A stretch of 52,620 bases of DNA from Rahnella perminowiae (GTDB lineage Bacteria > Pseudomonadota > Gammaproteobacteria > Enterobacterales > Enterobacteriaceae): the NCBI RefSeq assembly GCF_019049755.1, contig NZ_JAFMOS010000642.1:1-52620 (forward strand), written 5' to 3'. Of the stretch, positions 1-9,404 are shown piece after piece. Both the position numbers and the translations under genes were made by a program. The notes under the pieces are model-generated. The model saw nothing but the letters and a program-made list of their open reading frames with translations. It made no database searches and had not been told where the DNA came from. How positions within the stretch are numbered: the first letter of the stretch is position 1; each line of letters begins with the position of its first letter.

Positions 1-28
1 GCAGAGGGGAAAAGCCTTTCCCCTCTGC
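1..28. terminator. Perfect 12-bp stem hairpin
   Basis: Arms at 1-12 (GCAGAGGGGAAA) and 17-28 are perfectly complementary around a 4-nt loop. It lies about 95 nt beyond the stop of the minus-strand dppA-like gene, so it may end that transcript or one entering from the left. The run of T expected on the minus strand would fall outside the window, so the terminator role is inferred. A second weaker pairing joins 29-36 with 69-76. Confidence 0.5.
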
Positions 29-122
29 TCGGTTTCGGCAAAATATCTCGTATGAGAACTGCTATTGAGAAACCGAAACTTTCACAGTTTCAATTTTCAT
101 CCGTTCTAATCCCGCTCAGGAT

Positions 123-1718
123 TTACTCCTTAATATCAGCCTGATAAAACACATGTTTCCCAAACGGATCCACTTCATAGCCGGTCACTTCTTTACGTAC
201 CGGTTCGAAAATGGTCGAGTGAGCAATCATTACCGCCGGTGCCTGATCGTGCATCATTTGCTGGGCCTGCTCGTAAAGCGCTACACGTTTTGCATGATCG
301 GTCGTTTCTTTGGCTTCGGTGATCAGCTTATCAAACGGCGCGTAACACCATTTAGCTGAGTTTGAACCGCCCTTCGCGGCATTACAGGTAAACAGCGGGC
401 CGAAGAAGTTATCCGGATCGCCGTTCGCCGTCGTCCAGCCCATCAGCGCCGCCATGTGTTCACCGTTACGGATACGGGTCTGATACTCGCCCCATTCGTA
501 ACTGACGATATGCGCCTTCACGCCGATTTTGGCCCAGTCAGCCTGGATCATTTCCGCCATACGCCGGGCGTTCGGGTTATACGGACGCTGAACCGGCATC
601 GCCCACAAATCGATATCAAAACCATTCGGCATACCCGCTTCGGCCAGCAGGGCTTTGGCTTTCTCCGGTGAATAATCGTAATCCACCAGTTTGTCGTTAT
701 AGCTCCATACACCGGTCGGCAGCAGTGTTTTCGCCACGGTTCCCGTACCATGGAATACGGCTTCTATGATTTGCGGTTTGTTGATCGCCATGGTCAGCGC
801 CTGACGCACTTTCACATTATCCAGCGGGGGTTTCTGAGTGTTGAAGGACAGGAAACCGGTGTTCAGGCCAGCCTTACTCATCAGATTGATGTCTTTATTA
901 GCACGCATACGCTCCAGATCAGCCGGATTCGGGAATGGCATCACCTGACATTCATTCTTCTCGAGTTTGGCCAGACGCATTGAGGCATCAGGCGTAATGG
1001 TATACACCAGACGGTCAATTTTGGATTTACCCTGCCAGTAGTCCGGGAAAGCTTTGTACAGCAGACGCGTGTCTTTCTGGTATTGCACCAGTTCAAACGG
1101 CCCGGTACCAATCGGATCCTGATCGACTTTTTCCGGCGTGCCGGCTTTGAGCATCTGATCGGCATATTCCGCCGAGAGGATGGAAGCAAAATACCATGCC
1201 AGATCGGCCACGAACGGCGCTTCAGGGCGCGTCAGGTTGAAGCGCACGGTGTAATCATCCACCTTATCAATACTGCCGATCAGGTCACCCATTTTCAGGC
1301 TGTCGAAGTTAAGGTAAGTACCGCCGGAAATTTTATGATAAGGATTATTTTCGTCTTTCTGGCGCATGAACGAGAAGATCACGTCGTCAGCGTTGAAATC
1401 ACGGGTCGGTTTGAACAGCTTGCTGCTCTGAAATTTCACGCCCTTGCGCAGGTGGAAGGTATAGGTTTTACCGTCCGCACTGACCTCCCAGCTTTCTGCC
1501 AGACCCGGCACCAGTTCAGTGGTACCGATTTTGAAATCCACCAGACGGTTATAAATTGGCGCGGCGCTGGCATCCACAGAGGTGCCCGACGTATAAAGCT
1601 GCGGGTTGAATTGCTCAGGCGAACCTTCGGAACAGTAAACCAGCGTTTTAGCACAAACGCCGCCAGTGAGAGTTAACGCCAGTAAGCCTGTGCTTATTTT
1701 TAAGATGTTGTGTTTCAT
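123..1718 (-). CDS. dppA: DppA-like periplasmic dipeptide/heme-binding protein (SBP family 5)
   Basis: A 531-residue extracytoplasmic solute-binding protein that captures peptides in the periplasm for an ABC importer. It starts with a Sec signal peptide of about 23 residues ending ...GGVCA, and the mature part begins KTLVYCSEGSPEQFNPQL, very like E. coli DppA (535 aa). The motifs NPNARRMAEMIQADWAKIG and the C-terminal IAHSTIFEPVRKEV are also DppA-like. I chose the ATG at 1718 because GGGAAAAG precedes it and the signal peptide begins there; the frame stays open a further 49 codons upstream. No dppBCDF genes follow, so it looks like an orphan binding protein or paralog that lends itself to a permease encoded elsewhere. 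It is divergent from pepT, which fits peptide uptake plus hydrolysis. Family is certain; whether it is the main DppA is not. Confidence 0.85.
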   Translation of the reverse strand: MKHNILKISTGLLALTLTGGVCAKTLVYCSEGSPEQFNPQLYTSGTSVDASAAPIYNRLVDFKIGTTELVPGLAESWEVSADGKTYTFHLRKGVKFQSSKLFKPTRDFNADDVIFSFMRQKDENNPYHKISGGTYLNFDSLKMGDLIGSIDKVDDYTVRFNLTRPEAPFVADLAWYFASILSAEYADQMLKAGTPEKVDQDPIGTGPFELVQYQKDTRLLYKAFPDYWQGKSKIDRLVYTITPDASMRLAKLEKNECQVMPFPNPADLERMRANKDINLMSKAGLNTGFLSFNTQKPPLDNVKVRQALTMAINKPQIIEAVFHGTGTVAKTLLPTGVWSYNDKLVDYDYSPEKAKALLAEAGMPNGFDIDLWAMPVQRPYNPNARRMAEMIQADWAKIGVKAHIVSYEWGEYQTRIRNGEHMAALMGWTTANGDPDNFFGPLFTCNAAKGGSNSAKWCYAPFDKLITEAKETTDHAKRVALYEQAQQMMHDQAPAVMIAHSTIFEPVRKEVTGYEVDPFGKHVFYQADIKE

Positions 1719-1877
1719 TCTTTTCCCTATTTTCCCTGTCCGGAGAGTGTTTAAATCTTCTTCATCGTGGAACCTAAAGCAAAAACAGATTAACATCTGG
1801 ATAACACGTAGTAATACTTTGTTATATATGAAAATCTTATAACAGGGAACAATATTTGCGCACATTCAGAGGTCAAG

Positions 1878-3110
1878 ATGTCGACAACAATCGCAAAACA
1901 GCTTACCGAACGTTTCTACCGTTATCTCAGCGTAACATCACAGAGTGATGCCAGCGCGACCACCCTGCCAAGCACGCCAGGCCAGCATGATATGGCGCGG
2001 CTACTGGCTGAGGAACTGCATCAGCTGGGCCTGAAAAATATTCAGATCGACGAACAGGCGACCGTGACGGCAGTAAAACCCGGCACCAAAAAAGGCGGTC
2101 CGCGCATCGGGTTCATTACGCATATAGATACGGTCGATGTCGGCCTGCGTCCGGATATTCATCCCCAGACGTTGCGTTTTACCGGTGAGGATGTGTGTCT
2201 GAACAAAGAACTGGATATCTGGCTGCGCCCTTCCGAACGCCCGGAAATCCTGCCGTATAAAGGTGAGGACATTATTTTCAGCGACGGCACCAGCGTGCTG
2301 GGCGCGGACAATAAAGCGGCGGTCACGGTAGTGATGACACTGTTGGAAAACCTGACGACTGAGCAGGAATACGGCGATATCGTGGTGGCGTTCGTGCCAG
2401 ACGAAGAAATCGGCCTGCGCGGTGCCAAGGCGTTGGATCTCGCCCGCTTCGATGTGGACTTTGCTTATACCATCGATTGCTGCGAACTGGGCGAAGTGGT
2501 GTATGAAAACTTCAATGCGGCGGCGGCAGAAATTACCTTCACCGGCGTGACAGCGCATCCGATGTCGGCCAAAGGCGTACTGGTGAATCCGCTGTTGATG
2601 GCACAGGATTTCATCAGCCATTTTGACCGTGCTGAAACCCCTGAAAACACCGAAGGCCGGGAAGGTTATATCTGGTTCAACGGCATGAGCGCATCCCAGC
2701 AGGGAGCAGAACTGAAAGCCTCAATCCGTGATTTTGACAACGTCAGTTTTGCCGCCCGTAAGCAGAAAATTCAGGACGTGGCACAAGAGATTGCCGCGCA
2801 GTATCCTAGCGCAAAAGTCTCGGTGGAGATCAGCGACACCTACAGCAATATCAGCAGTGCCATCGGCGAAGATCGCCGGGCGATCGACCTGATTTTTGCA
2901 GGACTGAAAGAAATTGGCGTGGAGCCCAAAGTGATCCCGATGCGCGGCGGCACCGATGGTGCGGCATTGTCGGCCAAAGGATTGCTGACGCCGAACTACT
3001 TTACCGGCGCGCATAATTTCCACTCAAAATTTGAGTTCCTGCCGGTGAATTCGTTTGTGAAATCCTACGAGCTGACCGTTCAGCTGTGCCTGCTGGCCGC
3101 GAAAGGCTGA
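1878..3110 (+). CDS. pepT: Peptidase T (tripeptide aminopeptidase)
   Basis: A cytoplasmic M20B zinc aminopeptidase that releases the N-terminal residue from tripeptides. It has 410 residues against 408 in E. coli. Metal and catalytic residues are visible: H82 and D84 in THIDTVD, D144 in LGADNKAA, E176/E177 in PDEEIG, D200 in TIDCCE, and a late His in GAHNFHSKFEF. The start follows GAGGTCAAG. The gene is divergent from the DppA-like gene across about 160 nt. In Salmonella pepT is induced anaerobically by FNR; I see no convincing FNR box here. Confidence 0.97.
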   Translation: MSTTIAKQLTERFYRYLSVTSQSDASATTLPSTPGQHDMARLLAEELHQLGLKNIQIDEQATVTAVKPGTKKGGPRIGFITHIDTVDVGLRPDIHPQTLRFTGEDVCLNKELDIWLRPSERPEILPYKGEDIIFSDGTSVLGADNKAAVTVVMTLLENLTTEQEYGDIVVAFVPDEEIGLRGAKALDLARFDVDFAYTIDCCELGEVVYENFNAAAAEITFTGVTAHPMSAKGVLVNPLLMAQDFISHFDRAETPENTEGREGYIWFNGMSASQQGAELKASIRDFDNVSFAARKQKIQDVAQEIAAQYPSAKVSVEISDTYSNISSAIGEDRRAIDLIFAGLKEIGVEPKVIPMRGGTDGAALSAKGLLTPNYFTGAHNFHSKFEFLPVNSFVKSYELTVQLCLLAAKG

Positions 3111-3148
3111 TGCTATTTTAGCTGAGCAAAACCCACACCCCATCCCAG

Positions 3149-3172
3149 CCTTCCCCTCGTGAGAGGGGAAGG
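3149..3172. repeat. Short palindromic hairpin between pepT and hisP
   Basis: Ten-bp arms CCTTCCCCTC and GAGGGGAAGG enclose GTGA, preceded by a C-rich run. It lies between the convergent ends of pepT and hisP. There is no clear T-run on either strand, so it looks more like a dispersed palindromic unit or mRNA-protecting hairpin than a classical terminator. Confidence 0.5.
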
Positions 3173-3182
3173 AGTACGGAAA

Positions 3183-3956
3183 TCACTTCAAAGCACCTGA
3201 GAGGAATTGTTGCAGCCGCGCACTTTTCGGGTTACCGAACACCTCGGAAGGCTCGCCCTGCTCTTCAATCACCCCCTGATGCAGGAAAATGACGTGGCTG
3301 GAGACGTGACGGGCAAACTCCATTTCATGTGTCACTACCACCATGGTTTTCCCCTCTTCCGCCAGCTTTTGCATGATGCGCAGTACTTCGCCGACCAGTT
3401 CAGGGTCAAGGGCGGAGGTCGGTTCGTCAAACAGTAACACTTCCGGTTCCATCGCCAGCGCACGGGCAATGGACACGCGCTGCTGCTGGCCACCGGACAA
3501 ATTCACCGGATATTTTCCTTGTGCGCGGGCATCAATACCCACTTTATCGAGGTATTTCACCGCGCGTTCCCGCGCTTCTGCCTTGCTCAACCCCAGCACC
3601 TGAACCGGTGCTTCCATGACATTTTCCAGCACCGTCATGTGGCTCCACAGGTTGAAGTGCTGAAACACCATCGTCAGTTTGGTACGTAACAGTTGCAGCT
3701 GCTTTTTATCAAACACTTTCAGCTGACCATCGGTGTCGCGCACCATCCGGATATCCTGATTATTGACACTGATCGAGCCTTCGCTTGGTTTCTCAAGGAA
3801 GTTAATGCAGCGCAGGAAGGTACTTTTACCGGATCCTGATGAACCGATAATACTGATCACATCACCCGCATTCGCCGACAATGAAACGCCTTTCAACACC
3901 TCATGGTCGCCATAGCGTTTGTGGAGATCGAGAACCGCTAATTTGTTTTCTGGCAT
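3183..3956 (-). CDS. hisP: Histidine/basic amino acid ABC transporter ATPase HisP
   Basis: The ATP-hydrolysing subunit (257 aa, the same as E. coli) that powers the HisQM permease on the cytoplasmic face. It shows a Walker [10 protein letters not shown] (about residues 38-46), Q-loop VFQHFNLW, signature LSGGQQQR (153-160) and Walker B VLLFDEPT (173-180). I chose the ATG at 3956 because the product then begins MPENKL as in E. coli; the frame extends five codons to a TTG. It is the last gene of hisJQMP, 27 nt after hisM. Confidence 0.97.
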   Translation of the reverse strand: MPENKLAVLDLHKRYGDHEVLKGVSLSANAGDVISIIGSSGSGKSTFLRCINFLEKPSEGSISVNNQDIRMVRDTDGQLKVFDKKQLQLLRTKLTMVFQHFNLWSHMTVLENVMEAPVQVLGLSKAEARERAVKYLDKVGIDARAQGKYPVNLSGGQQQRVSIARALAMEPEVLLFDEPTSALDPELVGEVLRIMQKLAEEGKTMVVVTHEMEFARHVSSHVIFLHQGVIEEQGEPSEVFGNPKSARLQQFLSGALK

Positions 3957-3983
3957 AACGTGATTCCGCAAAAATAATTCTTA

Positions 3984-4697
3984 TTAGTGAGTTTGAGGCT
4001 TTACATGTGCCAGCCAGCGTTTTTCCGCCATGCGGAACAGCCCAATCAATATAAAAGAGATGCAAAGATAAATAACCGCAGCAATCCCGAAGGCATAAAA
4101 CGGCTGATACGTTGCCGAGTTAATGTCGCGGGCTATTTTCAGCACGTCCGGTACTGTGGCGGTAAACGCCAGCGCGGTGGAGTGCAACATCAGAATGACT
4201 TCATTACTGTACGCAGGCAGTGCCGTGCGTAATGCAGACGGTAAAATAATGCAGGTATACAATTTAAAACGTGAAAACCCGTAAGCGTTGGCCGCTTCAA
4301 TTTCGCCGTGCGGCACCGCGCGGATCGCACCCGCAAAAATTTCGGTGGTGTATGCACAGGTGTTGAGCGTCAGTGCCAGAATCGTACAATTGAGCCCGCT
4401 GCGGAAAAAAGCATTCAGGAAGTCGGTGCCACGCACGATCTCCAGGCTGTACATGCCGGAATAAAACACCAGTAACTGCACATACAACGGCGTCCCGCGG
4501 AAAACATAGGTATACAGCCAGATCGGATAGCGAAGGAATTTGTTGGAAGACACACGCCCCACCGCCATCGGCACAGCCAGTAATCCGCCTATCACAACGG
4601 AACTGATCAGTAACCATAAGGTGATAGCCAGACCGGTGAAACGGTAGCCGTCGCTGTAAAGCAGGGACATACCGTACTGTTGTAAAATTTCGATCAT
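3984..4697 (-). CDS. hisM: Histidine/basic amino acid ABC permease HisM
   Basis: An inner-membrane permease (237 aa) with about five membrane helices, pairing with HisQ to form the channel. The EAA loop that docks on HisP is visible in GEIEAANAYGFSRFKLY. Its start overlaps the end of hisQ by 4 nt, so the two are probably translationally coupled. Confidence 0.96.
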   Translation of the reverse strand: MIEILQQYGMSLLYSDGYRFTGLAITLWLLISSVVIGGLLAVPMAVGRVSSNKFLRYPIWLYTYVFRGTPLYVQLLVFYSGMYSLEIVRGTDFLNAFFRSGLNCTILALTLNTCAYTTEIFAGAIRAVPHGEIEAANAYGFSRFKLYTCIILPSALRTALPAYSNEVILMLHSTALAFTATVPDVLKIARDINSATYQPFYAFGIAAVIYLCISFILIGLFRMAEKRWLAHVKPQTH

Positions 4698-5380
4698 AGA
4701 TCAGCCCTCTTCACACCCAGCGAATAACGGCGATCAAGCCACACCAGCACGCCGTTCGACAGCGTGGTGAAAATCAGATAAACCACACCGGCCACAATCG
4801 CAAAATAGAACGGCTGATATGTCCCCTTCCCGGCCAGTTGCGTGGCTTTCACCACATCATTGAGACCCAGCAACGACACCAGTGCGGTGGCTTTGAGAAT
4901 AACCTGCCAGTTATTGGCAATGCCCGGCAGCGCAAAACGCATCATGGCCGGGAATAAAATTCGACGAAAGATTTGTGAACCGCTGAACCCGAAAGCCGTC
5001 GCAGCTTCGATTTGTCCACGCGGGACCGCCATAAACGCACCGCGGAACGTTTCAGTGAAATATGCCCCGTAGATAAAGCCCAGGGTGATAATACCGGCGC
5101 TCATCGGGTCGATATCAATTTGTGTCAGCCCCAGTGATTCTGTAATGCTGTTAAGCGCAATCTGCAAACCGTAGAAAATCAATAACATCAATACCAGATC
5201 AGGTACGCCGCGAATGAGCGTGGTGTAGCAACCAAAAAAACCAGAAACGATCCGGTTCTTTGACAGTTTCCCGCCCGCGCCGATTAACCCTATCACCAGC
5301 GCCAGAATGACTGACGAAATCGCCAGCTCCAGTGTCACTAACGTGCCCTGGATAATTACCTGGGAATACCCATACAGCAT
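4694..5380 (-). CDS. hisQ: Histidine/basic amino acid ABC permease HisQ
   Basis: An inner-membrane permease (228 aa) of the polar amino acid family, partner of HisM. The EAA loop appears as GQIEAATAFGFSGSQIFR. It follows hisJ across a 106-nt spacer that contains hairpins, which may lower permease expression relative to the binding protein. Confidence 0.96.
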   Translation of the reverse strand: MLYGYSQVIIQGTLVTLELAISSVILALVIGLIGAGGKLSKNRIVSGFFGCYTTLIRGVPDLVLMLLIFYGLQIALNSITESLGLTQIDIDPMSAGIITLGFIYGAYFTETFRGAFMAVPRGQIEAATAFGFSGSQIFRRILFPAMMRFALPGIANNWQVILKATALVSLLGLNDVVKATQLAGKGTYQPFYFAIVAGVVYLIFTTLSNGVLVWLDRRYSLGVKRADL

Positions 5381-5403
5381 GGTTTTTTCCTGTCTTTAGT
5401 GGA

Positions 5404-5459
5404 TCCCTGCGCAGGCAACACGACCACCGGCGTCAGAACCGCAGGGAGCGGCGTACCGC
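5404..5459. repeat. Tandem hairpins in the hisJ-hisQ spacer
   Basis: Complementary arms TCCCTGCG (5404-5411) and CGCAGGGA (5440-5447) are followed by a small hairpin GCGG/CCGC at 5448-5459. In Salmonella the hisJ-hisQ spacer is where a REP element was first described; the position matches, although this sequence is not an obvious REP consensus. A likely role is 3' protection of the abundant hisJ mRNA. Confidence 0.5.
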
Positions 5460-5486
5460 CCCCTTTGGCATGTCTCACGACGAATA

Positions 5487-6269
5487 TCAGCCGCCGTAAA
5501 CATCAAAGTCGAAGTATTTTTTCGCCAGTTTGTCGTAAGTGCCGTCTTTACGCATGCTGTCAAATGCCTTGTTCAGCGCATCTTTCAGGTCCGTTTCATT
5601 CTTACGCAGGCCCATGCCGGTACCTACGCCGAAGAACTTATCATCTTTAACCGACGGCCCCGCAAACGCATAATCTTTACCCGCTGCCTGTTTCAGGAAG
5701 CCTTCGCTGCCTGCCACTTCGTCCTGGAATGCTGCGTCAAGACGACCGGAAGCCAGATCCGCATAAATCAGATCCTGGTTCTGGTAAGCCACCACATTGA
5801 TGCCTTTTGGCTGCCACATGGCATTCGCATAAGCTTCCTGAGTGGACCCCTGCAGAACACCGACGTTTTTGCCTTTCAGCGCATCCAGAGTGGGCAGAAC
5901 TTTAGAGCCTTTAGGCGCAATCAGACGGGCGTTAGCAGCGTAAAGTTTCTCTGTGAAATCAATCTCCTGCTGACGTTTTTCAGTGATGGATAATGAGGAA
6001 ATAATCGCATCAATCTTTTTCGCTTTCAGGGACGGGATCAGCGCATCAAAATCGCTTTCAACGTAGGTACATTTAATGGCTGCACGTTTACACATCTCGT
6101 TTGCCAGGTCGATATCAAAACCCACCAGCTTACCGCTGGAGTCTTTCGATTCAAATGGGGCGTAAGTCGGATCAGTACCGATGTTAATTGCTTTAGGCGC
6201 GGCAGCAAATGCACTACCTGCGCTGGCTAAAACCAGAACCAGCGGAAGAACCTTGAACAACTTTTTCAT
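5487..6269 (-). CDS. hisJ: Histidine / lysine-arginine-ornithine-binding periplasmic protein
   Basis: A 260-residue periplasmic receptor for the HisQMP importer. It has a 22-residue signal peptide ending SAFA, then the family motif [42 protein letters not shown] and the C-terminal [12 protein letters not shown]. coli has two such genes, argT and hisJ. Here there is only one, and its sequence mixes traits: [11 protein letters not shown] is HisJ-like, whereas [21 protein letters not shown] and [14 protein letters not shown] match ArgT. It could therefore serve both roles; the hisJ symbol rests mainly on position. Confidence 0.93.
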   Translation of the reverse strand: MKKLFKVLPLVLVLASAGSAFAAAPKAINIGTDPTYAPFESKDSSGKLVGFDIDLANEMCKRAAIKCTYVESDFDALIPSLKAKKIDAIISSLSITEKRQQEIDFTEKLYAANARLIAPKGSKVLPTLDALKGKNVGVLQGSTQEAYANAMWQPKGINVVAYQNQDLIYADLASGRLDAAFQDEVAGSEGFLKQAAGKDYAFAGPSVKDDKFFGVGTGMGLRKNETDLKDALNKAFDSMRKDGTYDKLAKKYFDFDVYGG

Positions 6270-6375
6270 ACATTAGCCTCAGTGATTATTCATCTGTTGT
6301 GGTTGCGTGTGCGTGAATGAACGTCTTTTTATAGTTTGCTGAACGATGCAAATGGCTTTTTGCCAGATTTTCTCA

Positions 6376-6391
6376 TGCACTTTTCGTGCCG
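6376..6391 (-). promoter_or_regulatory. Candidate sigma-54 promoter of hisJQMP
   Basis: Read on the minus strand, 6391-6376 is cGGCACGAAAAGTGCA. It matches the -24/-12 consensus TGGCACRNNNNTTGCA with correct 10-nt spacing between GG and GC. Transcription would start near 6366, about 97 nt before the hisJ ATG. Salmonella argT is known to be NtrC-regulated, which supports the reading, but the match has two mismatches. Confidence 0.5.
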
Positions 6392-6506
6392 TTTCTCTGC
6401 ATAGCCTTTTTGCACAGCGAGAGAGTGAAAACCGGTCAAAAAAGCATCGGGATAATCAAAGTTTTCAAAGGTCTGAAGGAAGGATAGCCGAAGCAAGGTT
6501 GGACAC

Positions 6507-6545
6507 TGCACCCCAATGAATCAAATTGTGATCATTGTTGGTGCA
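6507..6545. promoter_or_regulatory. Two candidate NtrC enhancer sites
   Basis: TGCACCCCAATGAATCA (6507-6523) and TGATCATTGTTGGTGCA (6529-6545) each resemble half or more of the NtrC site TGCACCAAAATGGTGCA. Their centres are 22 bp apart and about 150-170 bp upstream of the predicted start, a normal distance for an NtrC enhancer. The rest of the 322-nt ubiX-hisJ gap holds nothing else I can name. Confidence 0.45.
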
Positions 6546-6591
6546 ATGTAACGAAAGTGCGCGAAATAAGTGCGTATTGGGACGTGAAAGT

Positions 6592-7164
6592 TTAACGACT
6601 GCCCTGCCATCGAACAAATAAGTCTTCCGGCAGCTCGATATCAAACTGATCGATCACCCGGTTTACCGTCTGATCAATAATATCTTCCACAGAAACAGGG
6701 CGGTGATAAAACGCCGGAACCGGCGGCATGATGATTGCGCCCAGTTCAGCCGCCTGTGTCATCAGTCGTAAATGGCCCAGATGCAACGGCGTTTCGCGCA
6801 CACATAACACCAGACGGCGGCGTTCTTTCATCACTACGTCAGCCGCACGGGTCAGCAAACCGTCGGTATAACTGTTCACGATGCCCGAGAGCGTTTTGAT
6901 CGAGCAAGGCAAAATCACCATGCCGGCAGTTTTAAAAGAACCGGAGGAGATGCTGGCCGCGATATCGCGGGAATCATGCACCACATCTGCCAGTGCCTGA
7001 ACATCACGCAGGGTGAGATCCGTTTCCAGTGTCAGTGTCTGACGGGCTGCATTGCTCATCACCAGATGAGTTTCAATATCAGGCACACTCTGCAATACCT
7101 GCAAGAGCCTGACACCATATATTGCGCCGCTGGCGCCGGAAATACCGACAATAAGTCGTTTCAT
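6592..7164 (-). CDS. ubiX: UbiX flavin prenyltransferase
   Basis: Makes prenylated FMN, the cofactor of the UbiD decarboxylase in ubiquinone synthesis. It has 190 residues (E. coli 189) and opens with the nucleotide-binding motif LIVGISGASGAIYGVRLL. The ATG at 7164 is preferred over an in-frame GTG six nt upstream, because AAGG sits 8 nt before the ATG and the product then matches E. coli. It lies between the purF terminator and the his transport promoter, so it probably has its own promoter near 7190. Confidence 0.96.
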   Translation of the reverse strand: MKRLIVGISGASGAIYGVRLLQVLQSVPDIETHLVMSNAARQTLTLETDLTLRDVQALADVVHDSRDIAASISSGSFKTAGMVILPCSIKTLSGIVNSYTDGLLTRAADVVMKERRRLVLCVRETPLHLGHLRLMTQAAELGAIIMPPVPAFYHRPVSVEDIIDQTVNRVIDQFDIELPEDLFVRWQGSR

Positions 7165-7229
7165 CAACACTGCCTTAGAAAAAATAAACCCGGATCCGGT
7201 GGTGCCAATACTGACATAAATTCAGGCAT

Positions 7230-7268
7230 AAAAAAACGCGCCCGCCCGGTGTTCACCGGAGGGGCGCG
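7230..7268 (-). terminator. Rho-independent terminator of cvpA-purF
   Basis: On the minus strand a GC-rich stem (7268-7262 with 7243-7237, inner CCGGT/ACCGG) is followed by seven T (7236-7230). It lies 27 nt after the purF stop. Confidence 0.9.
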
Positions 7269-7295
7269 CCAGAGAGAATGTCAGCAACCGGCTGA

Positions 7296-8813
7296 TCAGC
7301 CTTCGTTGTGCATCTCGAGATTTTCAGCTTCCTGCTGGCCACGCAATGCCTGAGCATCGTCGTTGCGCAGCGCTTCAAGATATTCCAGATAGTTCTGGTC
7401 CACATCTTTGGTGACGTAAACACCGTCGAAGACTGAACATTCGAATTTCTCGATATCCATATTGTCTTCTTTCACTGCGGCGATAAGGTCGCTCAGATCC
7501 TGGAAGATTAACGCATCAGCCCCAATCATCTGATTGATTTCACTGACTTCACGGCCATGGGCAATCAGCTCGTTCGCGCTTGGCATATCGATACCGTAAA
7601 CATTCGGGAAGCGGATTTCCGGTGCCGCAGAGGCCAGATAAACGCGTTTTGCCCCGGCTTCACGCGCCATCTCAACAATCTGCTGAGAGGTGGTACCACG
7701 CACGATGGAATCATCGACCAGTAAGACATTTTTATCACGGAACTCAGCGCGGTTAGCGTTCAGTTTACGTCGTACTGATTTACGGCGCTCCTGCTGACCC
7801 GGCATGATGAAGGTACGGCCCACATAGCGGTTTTTTACAAACCCCTGACGGTACGGTTTATCCAAAATACGGGCAATTTCCAGCGCGATATCGCAGGAAG
7901 TTTCCGGGATCGGGATCACCACGTCGATATCCATGTCTTCCCATTCACGGGCAATTTTCGCGCCCAGCTTTTCACCCATACGTACACGGGCGCTGTAGAC
8001 GGAAATTTTGTCGATGAAGGAATCCGGACGTGCAAAATAGACGTATTCGAACAGGCAAGGATTGTACTGCGGGTTCTCAGCACACATACGGGTGAACAGC
8101 TGACCTTTTTCAGTGATGTACACCGCTTCGCCCGGCGCAACGTCACGCAGGAATTCAAAGCCCAGCGTATCAAGTGCCACGCTCTCAGAGGCCACCATGT
8201 ACTCATTACGACCATCTGCCAGCGTACGTTTACCAATCACCAGCGGACGAATGCCATGCGGGTCACGAAACGCCAGCATGCCATGACCGATGATCATCGC
8301 CACACAAGCGTAAGCACCGCGGATCTTCAGATTCACTGCAGCAACCGCAGCAAAAATGTTGTCAGCTTCCAGCGGGTAGTGCTGGAAACGATCCAACTCA
8401 CTCGCCAGGATATTCAGCAAAATCTCAGAATCGGAAGTGGTGTTCACATGACGGCGTTGGCCTTCGAACAGATTGCTTCGCAATTCGTGAGCATTGGTCA
8501 GGTTACCGTTATGGGCAAGGGTGATGCCGAACGGAGAGTTGACGTAAAAAGGTTGAGCTTCTGAAGCGCTGGAACTGCCAGCCGTTGGGTAGCGCACATG
8601 GCCTATACCCATGTTGCCCTGTAAGCGTTGCATATGGCGGGCTTCGAAAACATCCTTCACCAGGCCATTGGCTTTACGTAAACGGAAGTTATTATTCGCG
8701 TCGATGGTGGTGATGCCTGCGGCATCCTGACCACGGTGTTGTAACACCGTTAACGCGTCATAAATCGACTGGTTTACCGGCATGAAACCGGCGATACCGA
8801 CAATACCGCACAT
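7296..8813 (-). CDS. purF: Amidophosphoribosyltransferase PurF
   Basis: Catalyses the first committed step of purine synthesis, PRPP plus glutamine to phosphoribosylamine. It has 505 residues, the same as E. coli. The N-terminal Ntn glutaminase begins [10 protein letters not shown] with nucleophile Cys2, and [11 protein letters not shown] follows. The PRPP loop [13 protein letters not shown] lies near residue 365. It is second in a cvpA-purF operon, 30 nt after cvpA, under a PurR box. A strong terminator follows. Confidence 0.98.
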   Translation of the reverse strand: MCGIVGIAGFMPVNQSIYDALTVLQHRGQDAAGITTIDANNNFRLRKANGLVKDVFEARHMQRLQGNMGIGHVRYPTAGSSSASEAQPFYVNSPFGITLAHNGNLTNAHELRSNLFEGQRRHVNTTSDSEILLNILASELDRFQHYPLEADNIFAAVAAVNLKIRGAYACVAMIIGHGMLAFRDPHGIRPLVIGKRTLADGRNEYMVASESVALDTLGFEFLRDVAPGEAVYITEKGQLFTRMCAENPQYNPCLFEYVYFARPDSFIDKISVYSARVRMGEKLGAKIAREWEDMDIDVVIPIPETSCDIALEIARILDKPYRQGFVKNRYVGRTFIMPGQQERRKSVRRKLNANRAEFRDKNVLLVDDSIVRGTTSQQIVEMAREAGAKRVYLASAAPEIRFPNVYGIDMPSANELIAHGREVSEINQMIGADALIFQDLSDLIAAVKEDNMDIEKFECSVFDGVYVTKDVDQNYLEYLEALRNDDAQALRGQQEAENLEMHNEG

Positions 8814-8843
8814 GTTGTCTTTTCCTCTTCAGCGCTGCCAGAA

Positions 8844-9335
8844 CTAAATATGTTTTGGCAAGAAACTCGACGTGCTCTGCAGGTAGTCAAAGAACCACCT
8901 GATGATATAACTGAATTGTGGGATCAACTGGGATTGTTTCCAGTCTTCACTTTGCGAAAAACCGGTAAAAGTATCGAGGAAGAACAGCATCGCGGAAACG
9001 ATTAACACCCCACGCAGTGCGCCGAAGCACACACCTAACACCCTGTCAGTGCCGGACAACCCGGTTCTTTCAACCAGTGAACCAATCACATAGTTGACAA
9101 TTGCACCTACGATCAACGTCGCGATGAACAAGATGGCAATTGCGATCCCGTTTCGAACTAATTCATCTTCGAAACGTGTGAAGTAGATGGCGAGGTAAGG
9201 GTAATAATGGCTGGCAACAAAAAAGGCGCAAGCCCAGGTTACCAGCGATAAAGCCTCACGAACAAAGCCACGGATTAAACTGACTAAAGCAGAAAATCCG
9301 ATAACCGCAATAATGACGTAATCAATCCAGACCAT
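8844..9335 (-). CDS. cvpA: CvpA membrane protein
   Basis: A 163-residue inner-membrane protein with about four helices, first known as needed for colicin V production and linked to envelope stress resistance. It begins MVWIDYVIIAVIGFSALVSL, as in E. coli (162 aa). It is the promoter-proximal gene of cvpA-purF, so it is expected to share PurR repression. Confidence 0.95.
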   Translation of the reverse strand: MVWIDYVIIAVIGFSALVSLIRGFVREALSLVTWACAFFVASHYYPYLAIYFTRFEDELVRNGIAIAILFIATLIVGAIVNYVIGSLVERTGLSGTDRVLGVCFGALRGVLIVSAMLFFLDTFTGFSQSEDWKQSQLIPQFSYIIRWFFDYLQSTSSFLPKHI

Positions 9336-9404
9336 TAACTATTCCAGTGTCTAATCCAGTCACATCTGCCCCGGCATCCCGTTCGCGGCGAATTCTAACA
9401 GAAA

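Noticed and set aside
1083-1676. Long plus-strand open frame (197 codons) inside the dppA-like gene
   Set aside because: Antisense shadow of a strongly conserved gene, with no family resemblance or ribosome site.
1719-1877. FNR box upstream of pepT, expected from Salmonella
   Set aside because: No TTGAT-N4-ATCAA match could be found by eye.
6340-6365. A second sigma-54-like sequence (TGGCA...TTTGCA) upstream of hisJ
   Set aside because: The GG-to-GC spacing is 13 instead of 10 nt, so it cannot act as a -24/-12 promoter.
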